Below, piece by piece: positions 1-3,886 of a stretch of DNA of 5,110 nt. The notes beneath the pieces are model-generated. The model was not told the DNA's origin and searched no databases. It worked only from the letters and a program-made list of their open reading frames with translations. The stretch comes from Anaerolineae bacterium (GTDB lineage: Bacteria > Chloroflexota > Anaerolineae > JAFGEY01), in the NCBI GenBank assembly GCA_016929205.1, contig JAFGJF010000487.1:1-5110 (forward strand), in the 5' to 3' direction. Position numbers and translations under genes: made by a program. The number at the start of each line of letters is the position of its first letter. The first letter of the stretch is position 1.

Positions 1-48
1 AGATCGACCAACACCAAAACAACCTCCTTGGCGATCAAGAACAGGCAC
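1..48 (-). CDS. Possible start of a divergent minus-strand gene (partial, frame uncertain)
   Basis: A consensus minus-strand promoter at 146-118 points into this stretch, so a gene should start here and run off the left edge. Two starts fit, in different frames. GTG at 48-46 has a GGAGGGG Shine-Dalgarno at 61-55, 6 nt upstream, and would begin M-P-V-L-D-R-Q-G-G-C. TTG at 17-15 or GTG at 14-12 follows a perfect AAGGAGG at 29-23, at 5 or 8 nt, and would begin (M)-V-L-V-D. The ATG at 117-115 is unlikely because it lies upstream of the predicted transcription start near 111. Too little is present to name a product. That some gene is expressed leftward is inferred from promoter and ribosome-binding signals only. 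Confidence 0.4.
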   Translation of the reverse strand, partial: MPVLDRQGGCFGVGRS

Positions 49-117
49 AGGACACCCCTCCGGAGTCAAGGCTTTGACCGGACAGCGCATCACTTGCCGT
101 TTCTGCGCCCTTACCAT

Positions 118-146
118 ATTATACCATGGTGGTATACTTTTGTCAA
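118..146 (-). promoter_or_regulatory. Consensus sigma-70-type promoter, leftward
   Basis: Read on the minus strand, TTGACA (146-141) is followed after exactly 17 bp by TATAAT (123-118). Both hexamers match the consensus perfectly, and the -10 also has the extended TG motif (TGG-TATAAT). Transcription should start near 111, giving a leader of about 60-95 nt before the candidate starts at 48, 17 or 14. A dyad overlaps its -10 and spacer, so it is probably repressed by something bound at 120-136. Confidence 0.75.
120..136. promoter_or_regulatory. Candidate operator: 7-bp perfect inverted repeat
   Basis: TATACCA (120-126) and TGGTATA (130-136) are perfect inverted repeats around a 3-bp centre (TGG). 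The dyad overlaps the -10 and spacer of the leftward promoter, the classic place for a repressor. A further copy of TGGTATA occurs at 178-184, across the rightward -10 box, 48 bp from the copy at 130. The neighbouring XRE-type regulator is the natural candidate ligand. Caution: TGGTATA is also what an extended -10 element looks like, so part of the repetition could simply reflect several promoters. Confidence 0.45.
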
Positions 147-177
147 CTTTAATGTCCTCTTTTGTAGACTAAAAACG

Positions 178-186
178 TGGTATAAT
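178..186 (+). promoter_or_regulatory. Extended -10 promoter for the XRE operon, probably leaderless
   Basis: TGG-TATAAT is a perfect -10 with an extended TGn element. No good -35 lies 16-18 bp upstream (the sequence there is T-rich), which is typical of extended -10 promoters. Starting about 7 bp past the -10, transcription would begin at 192-194, exactly on the GTG start codon, and no Shine-Dalgarno is visible upstream of it. A second extended -10-like word, TGG-TATACT at 130-138, could give a longer leader but also lacks a -35. Confidence 0.6.
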
Positions 187-193
187 CACATTT

Positions 194-859
194 GTGAACG
201 ATAGACTGTACCAATGGTTGAGGAATCAAATAGACGAGCGCGATTGGTCGGACAGCGAGTTTGCGCGCCGGACCGAGTTCTCCAAATCCTACGTCTCGGC
301 CGTGTTCAGCCACCAGCGCAACGCCACGGCCGATTTTTGCCTGGCTGCCGCCCGCGCCCTGCACGCCGACCCGGCTTTTGTGCTCGGCCTGGCCGGGCAT
401 TTACCGCCCACGCTGCAAGAACGGCGCGCGGACGATCCCATCCTCGACGAGGCCTGCGACATCCTGGAGCGCCTGCCACGAGAACGGCAAGCGGTCGCGT
501 TATTGATGCTGCATGGGCTGTCCAGCAAACGCCCTGCCGAGCGCATGTTGGGGCCTCCGGCAGAGGGCGGCCTCCCCGTGGGAGGCTTGCCAGCCACGGC
601 GATGGAGAATACCCCCGCATCCACCGCCGAGACAAATTCAGGCCCAGCAACGGCCGAGGGGGCAGAACTGGCCCAAGAAATAGAACAAATGTTCTATTCG
701 ATCTTGGACAGCCTGGCACAAGCGGACAACCCCCACCGCCAAGCATACGACGTGCTGTGGGACGCGACGCAAACGCTCGAAGAAAAACGGCTGCTGGCGC
801 GCATGTTGGCCGCCGCGGCGCAGAAATACGAAAGGGGGGGAGAAAGCGGAAAAACATAG
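194..859 (+). CDS. XRE/Cro-CI-type helix-turn-helix transcriptional regulator
   Basis: Predicted cytoplasmic DNA-binding protein of 221 residues. Residues 1-70 form a Cro/CI-type HTH: an N-terminal helix (LYQWLRNQIDERDW), then SDSEFARRTEFSKSYVSAVF as the helix-turn-helix proper (about 19-38), then HQRNATADFCLAAARAL and a LAGHLPP end. Residues 80-110 are probably helical. Residues 112-157 are a flexible linker rich in Pro, Ala, Gly and Thr, and 158-213 form a charged helical C-terminal part that could dimerise or bind a partner. The GTG start is chosen because the HTH begins at once after it and a perfect -10 box lies 7 bp upstream; there is no Shine-Dalgarno, so translation is probably leaderless. 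It is the first gene of a cluster with the Cys-rich protein (2-bp gap) and a membrane protein, and probably regulates this control region. A G7 run near its end (834-840) is a possible slip site. The HTH call is confident; target and signal are unknown. Confidence 0.85.
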   Translation: MNDRLYQWLRNQIDERDWSDSEFARRTEFSKSYVSAVFSHQRNATADFCLAAARALHADPAFVLGLAGHLPPTLQERRADDPILDEACDILERLPRERQAVALLMLHGLSSKRPAERMLGPPAEGGLPVGGLPATAMENTPASTAETNSGPATAEGAELAQEIEQMFYSILDSLAQADNPHRQAYDVLWDATQTLEEKRLLARMLAAAAQKYERGGESGKT

Positions 860-861
860 CC

Positions 862-1131
862 GTGGTCGAAAATACGCCCTACTCCGTCGATGGACACGAC
901 GATCCTCACAAGCTGGTACAGCTTTTCGAGATATACCTGGAGGGACTGCTGCAATTGGAGCGGATCCCGGTGGAAAAACGAACGCTCGAATTGGGTAAAA
1001 TTGCAATGGTGCTCAACCGGGACACGGTCGATTACTGCCTCGAATGCGATCCCTCTTGCCCGCTATACACAAACTGTAAACGCACCATTCCCTCGCACGC
1101 AAAAAAACAACCGGTTTCAGCCATAACCTGA
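862..1131 (+). CDS. Small Cys4-motif protein of unknown function
   Basis: I do not recognise this 89-residue protein. Residues 15-52 look like two amphipathic helices (HKLVQLFEIYLEGLLQLERI and VEKRTLELGKIAMVLNR). They are followed by four closely spaced cysteines, C59-x2-C62-x3-C66-x5-C72, and a basic tail (K73, R74, K81, K82). Such a cluster suggests a bound Zn ion or an Fe-S cluster, but this is inference. GTG at 862 is the only canonical start before the first helix in this frame. It lies 2 bp after the regulator's stop and has only a poor ribosome binding site (GGAG at 839-842, 19 nt away), so translation probably depends on reinitiation by ribosomes ending the regulator gene. The same frame is open far upstream, so a -1 slip at the G7 run would attach this domain to the regulator. 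The tight gene order suggests it works with the regulator and the membrane protein. Confidence 0.65.
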   Translation: MVENTPYSVDGHDDPHKLVQLFEIYLEGLLQLERIPVEKRTLELGKIAMVLNRDTVDYCLECDPSCPLYTNCKRTIPSHAKKQPVSAIT

Positions 1132-1136
1132 GGAAC

Positions 1137-1144
1137 AGGAGGAA
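1137..1144 (+). promoter_or_regulatory. Strong ribosome binding site of the membrane protein gene
   Basis: AGGAGGAA lies 6 nt before the ATG at 1151. It fixes that start and contrasts with the weak or missing sites of the two upstream genes, so this third gene may be translated at a higher level from the same transcript. Confidence 0.8.
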
Positions 1145-1150
1145 CACGAT

Positions 1151-1603
1151 ATGGACAACCAAACCCAGCCAGCACACAAAGGAACGATGCTGGAGCAAGT
1201 CCACCAACACATCGTCGGCGAGTTGGGGTCCAGCTCGCGCACGGACACGATCTTTGTCGTCACCGCCGTCGTTTTCAACCTGATCGTGCTGGGCGTCAAC
1301 AGCGCCGTCGCCGGTGAGGCAGCCGACAGGCCAGAAACGGCGAGCGATATTATCCTGGCGGTGCTGATTGTGATGAGCATCCTGATCAACGGGATCTCGG
1401 TCACGGCGCTGGTTTTTGGGCGGGGCACGCGCAGCAAGCTGCTCGAAGGGCTGCTGGCCATGTACCGCGACAACGACGTGGCCCAATATTACGACGCATC
1501 GCTGCTGACCAACTATGGCAAGCGCTATTGGCTCTTTACCGGCGTGATCCTCTGCCTGGGAGTGACGGCGATCGTGGTGCCGCTGGTGCTGCGGTTCGTG
1601 TGA
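1151..1603 (+). CDS. Small integral membrane protein, three transmembrane helices, unknown function
   Basis: This 150-residue protein has three hydrophobic helices at about 33-55, 66-90 and 126-148. The N-terminal 30 residues are polar. The loop between helices 1 and 2 is acidic (EAADRPETAS), and the 35-residue loop between helices 2 and 3 is basic at its start (RGTRSK). The positive-inside rule therefore places the N-terminus and the long loop in the cytoplasm and the short C-terminus outside. No signal peptide, catalytic motif or transporter signature is visible. The ATG is supported by AGGAGGAA at 6 nt. It starts 19 bp after the Cys-protein gene and is probably on the same transcript. The cytoplasmic loop (KLLEGLLAMYRDNDVAQYYD) would be the likely contact for a soluble partner. 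I do not recognise the family; assigning it a role in signalling or transport would be guesswork. Confidence 0.8.
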   Translation: MDNQTQPAHKGTMLEQVHQHIVGELGSSSRTDTIFVVTAVVFNLIVLGVNSAVAGEAADRPETASDIILAVLIVMSILINGISVTALVFGRGTRSKLLEGLLAMYRDNDVAQYYDASLLTNYGKRYWLFTGVILCLGVTAIVVPLVLRFV

Positions 1604-1609
1604 ACGGTC

Positions 1610-1624
1610 GGAAACCGGGGTCTC
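1610..1624. repeat. Degenerate copy of the AGAAACCGGGTTTCT repeat
   Basis: GGAAACCGGGGTCTC resembles the perfect palindrome at 1634-1648 with a few substitutions. The start positions of the two copies are 24 bp apart. It looks like a decayed tandem copy of the same interspersed element. Confidence 0.5.
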
Positions 1625-1628
1625 AATA

Positions 1629-1653
1629 GAGCAAGAAACCGGGTTTCTAGCTC
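1629..1653. repeat. Interspersed palindromic repeat, potential hairpin
   Basis: The core AGAAACC-G-GGTTTCT (1634-1648) is a perfect palindrome. It is flanked by GAGC (1629-1632) and GCTC (1650-1653), which extend the stem to 11 pairs with one A-A mismatch. From memory, this core sequence is a common dispersed repeat in cyanobacterial and Chloroflexota genomes. No T-run follows, so a classical intrinsic terminator is not supported, although the hairpin could still stabilise or separate transcripts between the membrane protein and the aminotransferase. Confidence 0.65.
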
Positions 1654-1674
1654 ATAACAAAGGAGATGACATCG

Positions 1675-2862
1675 ATGCCCCGTTTGGATGGCATTCAAGA
1701 ATCCGTGATCCGCGAGATGACCCGGCTGGGCGACGAGGCCGGCGCGGTCAATCTTTCACAGGGGCTGCCCGATTTTGATTCGCCACCCGAGGTGCTGCAG
1801 GCCGCGGTGGAGGCGATTCAGCGCGGCGACAACCAGTACAGTTTTCCCTTTGGCACCGCCTCCTTCCGCGAGGCGGTAGCGAACCGGTATGCGCACTACA
1901 ACCACATCGCCGCCGACCCCGCGACCGAGGTGACGATCACTTGCGGGGTCAGCGAAGCGATGATCGCCTCGATCATGGCCCTGACCGAACCGGGCGACGA
2001 GGTGATCATCTTGGAGCCGTGGTACGAGAACTATTTGCCCGCCTGCCGCATGGCCGGGGCCAGGCCGCGCTTTGTGCCCCTGCGCGAGCCCGATTACAGT
2101 TTTGACCCACACGAGCTGCGCGCGGTGTTCAATGCCAGAACACGCCTGGTCCTGGTCAACACGCCGCACAATCCCACGGGCCGAGTCTTTACCGGGCAGG
2201 AACTGGAGGCCATCGCCGCGCTATGCCGCGAGTTCGGGGCGATCGCCGTGACCGACGAGATTTACGACCGGATCCTCTACGACGGGCGCCGGCACCACAG
2301 TATCGGCAGCCTGGAGGGGATGGGCGATCGCACGGTGACGATCGGCGGGCTGGGCAAGAGTTATGCTGTGACCGGCTGGCGGATCGGCTGGGCACTCGCC
2401 GCCGCGCCGCTGAGCGCAGAGATCCGCAAAGTGCACGATTATTTGACGATCTGCGCGCCGACGCCGTTCCAGGCGGCGGGGATCGTCGCCCTGGGCCTGC
2501 CCGAAGCGTACTATGCAGCCATGTGCGCCCAGTACGCCGCCCGGCGCGAGATCCTGCTCCGGGCGCTGGACGCCGCCCACCTGCCCTACCGCGCCCCGGA
2601 AGGGGCGTATTACGTCATGGCCGATTTCGGCGCGCTCGACTGGCCCGCGGACCGTTTTTCCCGCCCCGGGTGGACGCCCGACCGCGCCTTTGCCGAGTAC
2701 ATCGCCCGCGAGATCGGCGTGGCGGTGGTGCCGGGGTCGAGTTTTTATTCCAATCCGGCACATTCCGGGTCGGGTACCTCACGGGTGCGGTTCAATTTCG
2801 CCAAGCGGGAAGAGACGCTGCACGAGGCGGCAAGGCGGTTGAAAAAGCTGGGAGCATGCTGA
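1675..2862 (+). CDS. Class I/II PLP-dependent aminotransferase (kynurenine/methionine aminotransferase-like)
   Basis: Cytoplasmic fold-type I aminotransferase that should transfer an amino group between an amino acid and a 2-oxo acid via pyridoxal phosphate. Of 395 residues, a usual length, it shows LSQGLPDFDSPPEV near the N-terminus (27-40), an aromatic pair W116-Y117 where the family stacks on the cofactor, NTPHNPTG (162-169), D194 and Y197 in VTDEIYD, the Schiff-base lysine K228 in GGLGKSYAVTGWRIGW, and R372 in VRFNFAK, which binds the substrate carboxylate. The LSQG-PDFD start and the VRFNFAKREETL end fit the kynurenine/glutamine/methionine aminotransferase branch rather than classical aspartate aminotransferase. 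Exact substrate cannot be read from sequence. I prefer ATG 1675 over ATG 1666: the ribosome binding site AAAGGAG (1659-1665) touches 1666 but is 9 nt from 1675. No obvious partner gene lies next to it. All key residues are present. Confidence 0.9.
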   Translation: MPRLDGIQESVIREMTRLGDEAGAVNLSQGLPDFDSPPEVLQAAVEAIQRGDNQYSFPFGTASFREAVANRYAHYNHIAADPATEVTITCGVSEAMIASIMALTEPGDEVIILEPWYENYLPACRMAGARPRFVPLREPDYSFDPHELRAVFNARTRLVLVNTPHNPTGRVFTGQELEAIAALCREFGAIAVTDEIYDRILYDGRRHHSIGSLEGMGDRTVTIGGLGKSYAVTGWRIGWALAAAPLSAEIRKVHDYLTICAPTPFQAAGIVALGLPEAYYAAMCAQYAARREILLRALDAAHLPYRAPEGAYYVMADFGALDWPADRFSRPGWTPDRAFAEYIAREIGVAVVPGSSFYSNPAHSGSGTSRVRFNFAKREETLHEAARRLKKLGAC

Positions 2863-2871
2863 AACATCTCA

Positions 2872-2903
2872 ACGCAAGGGCACAAAGCCGCCAAGGTGCA
2901 AGG
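2872..2903. repeat. Degenerate 8-bp tandem repeat (ACGCAAAG-like), four units
   Basis: The units ACGCAAGG, GCACAAAG, CCGCCAAG and GTGCAAGG follow each other with an exact 8-bp period. They resemble the ACGCAAAG-type tandem repeats scattered between genes in several environmental bacterial phyla, including Chloroflexota (from memory). It starts 9 bp after the aminotransferase stop. Function unknown. Confidence 0.6.
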
Positions 2904-2956
2904 ATTTGACGACTAGAAAAGAGCCTTTTGACGAACCCGATGGAGCGTTATCCAGG

Positions 2957-2985
2957 TTGCTGTCTCGCCCAAGTAAGAGTATAAT
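2957..2985 (+). promoter_or_regulatory. Promoter of the toxin-antitoxin operon
   Basis: A perfect TATAAT (2980-2985) is preceded at exactly 17 bp by TTGCTG (2957-2962), which keeps the important TTG of the -35 consensus. Transcription should start near 2992, just before an inverted repeat and about 50 nt before the antitoxin ATG. Confidence 0.6.
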
Positions 2986-2993
2986 GTCCTCAC

Positions 2994-3022
2994 CTTGGCT
3001 CTATCCCTTATCTAGAGGCAAG
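2994..3022 (+). promoter_or_regulatory. Inverted repeat: candidate autoregulatory operator or leader hairpin
   Basis: CTTGGCTCTA (2994-3003) and TAGAGGCAAG (3013-3022) pair at 9 of 10 positions across a 9-bp centre. The repeat begins at the predicted transcription start and ends 5 bp before the ribosome binding site, a usual place for an operator of a self-repressing antitoxin. It could equally act as an RNA hairpin. An alternative pairing, CCTTA (3006-3010) with TAAGG (3026-3030), would cover part of the AAGGAG ribosome binding site. Confidence 0.5.
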
Positions 3023-3026
3023 ATAT

Positions 3027-3032
3027 AAGGAG
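3027..3032 (+). promoter_or_regulatory. Ribosome binding site of the antitoxin gene
   Basis: AAGGAG lies 10 nt before the ATG at 3043. Its first four bases are complementary to CCTT at 3006-3009, so access to it may depend on RNA folding. Confidence 0.7.
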
Positions 3033-3042
3033 AACGAGGTAT

Positions 3043-3300
3043 ATGGATACCATTCGCGTTTCAGTCGATTTGCCGAGGGGGATATTGTCGGCACTCAAGC
3101 AAGACCCCGACGGCTTTGTGCAAGAGATGCGGCTGGCGGCGGCCGTCAAATGGTACGAGATGGAGCGCGTCTCACAAGCCAAAGCGGCCGAGATAGCCGG
3201 GCTGTCCAGGGCCGAGTTTTTGAGTGCTTTGGCTCATTTTGGCGTGTCTCCCTTTCAGTATCGTGCAGATGAAGTGATCCGCGAGGTTGCCAGTGACTGA
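3043..3300 (+). CDS. UPF0175-family antitoxin (small HTH protein)
   Basis: An 85-residue protein matching the UPF0175 pattern as I know it: a short strand-like start (IRVSVDLPRGILSAL), then F-x-x-EMRLAAAVKWYEMERVS, then a compact helix-turn-helix, QAKAAEIAGLSRAEFLSALA (residues 45-64), and a C-terminal HFGVSPFQYRADEV tail. In this family the HTH is thought to bind DNA, while the C-terminal tail would block the partner toxin. The ATG is supported by AAGGAG at 10 nt. The stop overlaps the start of the DUF3368 gene, the usual arrangement for a two-gene toxin-antitoxin operon. It is probably autoregulated through the inverted repeat at 2994-3022. Family call is by motif pattern; antitoxin activity is inferred from the partner. 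Confidence 0.85.
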   Translation: MDTIRVSVDLPRGILSALKQDPDGFVQEMRLAAAVKWYEMERVSQAKAAEIAGLSRAEFLSALAHFGVSPFQYRADEVIREVASD

Positions 3301-3790
3301 GCGCTGGGTGATCAATGCCTCGCCGATGATCGTTTTGGCCCGGGTTGGTCTTGCGGATTTGCCGTTTTCCCTGGCGGCACAAGTGGTTGTGCCACGCCCG
3401 GTTGCCGAAGAAATTGAGGCTGGCCCACTCCTGGATGCCGCACGAAACGTATTGGCGTCCGGCCGATTCACCGTCGTGGACACACCACTTCCACTGCCCG
3501 AGTTGTTGACCTGGGATCTTGGGTATGGCGAGACGGCAGTTCTTTCATGGGCCATCGCTCAAAATGGATGGACGGCTATTTTAGACGACGCCGAGGCTCG
3601 CAAATGTGCCAGAGCGTTTTCCGTTCCGATCAAAGGAACGTTGGCGCTGGTGGTTATGGCCAAACAGCACGGCATTATTCAATCTGCCGCCGAAGTTATT
3701 CAGGCTCTGGTTAACACCGGCTTTCGTCTTGATGAGCGGCTGATCCGGGATGTGCTAGCTCAGACGGTAGGCGAGACATGGCCACCATAG
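3293..3790 (+). CDS. DUF3368 PIN-like protein, probable toxin partner of the UPF0175 antitoxin
   Basis: A 165-residue protein with the DUF3368 pattern, a PIN-like fold related to VapC ribonucleases: WVINASPMIVLARVG at the N-terminus, VPRPVAEEI (33-41), LGYGETAVLSWA (76-87, with E80) and AILDDAEARKCA (96-107, with D98 and D99), then GTLALVVMAKQHG. If active it would cut RNA with a bound metal ion. The first acidic residue of ordinary PIN domains is Asn here (N8 in VINAS), which I recall as common in DUF3368, so nuclease activity is not certain. I choose GTG 3293: GAGG at 3283-3286 is 6 nt upstream, while the TTG at 3287 touches that site and would only add two residues. The chosen start overlaps the antitoxin gene by 8 bp, implying coupled translation. 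Codon choice looks less GC-rich than in the aminotransferase, which hints at separate acquisition. Confidence 0.82.
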   Translation: MTERWVINASPMIVLARVGLADLPFSLAAQVVVPRPVAEEIEAGPLLDAARNVLASGRFTVVDTPLPLPELLTWDLGYGETAVLSWAIAQNGWTAILDDAEARKCARAFSVPIKGTLALVVMAKQHGIIQSAAEVIQALVNTGFRLDERLIRDVLAQTVGETWPP

Positions 3791-3875
3791 TGTTGTAGCC
3801 TGGCTCTGTCCGCGTTCTGCAAATCTTCAATTCCAGCTGCTTTGGTCGGTTATGCGCCGTTCCCCATTCCTTTAC

Positions 3876-3881
3876 AAGGAG
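3876..3881 (+). promoter_or_regulatory. Ribosome binding site deciding the serine hydrolase start
   Basis: AAGGAG lies 5 nt before the ATG at 3887 and fixes that start. The frame is open further upstream to a TTG at 3842, which has no such site. Confidence 0.75.
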
Positions 3882-3886
3882 CGACA

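Larger units (their letters stand above)
2863..3042. other. Intergenic region between aminotransferase and toxin-antitoxin pair
   Basis: This 180-bp stretch holds no convincing gene. It contains a degenerate 8-bp tandem repeat (2872-2903), a weak AAAAG-AGC-CTTTT stem (2917-2929) too short to call a terminator, a promoter (2957-2985), and an inverted repeat with a ribosome binding site (2994-3032) leading into the antitoxin gene. Confidence 0.7.

Noticed and set aside
1..207. Plus-strand open frames covering the left edge (ending at 207 and at 171) as the tail of an upstream gene
   Set aside because: Both cross two strong promoter elements and give no recognisable protein pattern; the minus-strand promoter fits the region better.
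214..861. Long open frame (214-1131) taken as one 305-residue protein
   Set aside because: Its first two thirds overlap the XRE gene in another frame and encode Arg/Pro-rich low-quality sequence, while the XRE frame has a clear HTH. Only the part from 862 is kept as a gene.
1666..1674. ATG at 1666 as the aminotransferase start
   Set aside because: The AAAGGAG ribosome binding site directly touches it with no spacer, whereas ATG 1675 has a normal 9-nt distance.
2221..2909. Long overlapping frames on both strands inside the aminotransferase (and similar ones inside the hydrolase)
   Set aside because: They are Arg/Pro/Ala-rich shadow frames of high-GC genes with no family pattern or ribosome binding site.
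2917..2929. AAAAG-AGC-CTTTT as an intrinsic terminator of the aminotransferase gene
   Set aside because: The stem is only 5 bp, mostly A-T, with four T; too weak to call.
3842..3886. Upstream extension of the serine hydrolase to TTG at 3842
   Set aside because: The 15 extra residues are proline-rich and unlike the family, no ribosome binding site precedes the TTG, and a good one precedes ATG 3887.
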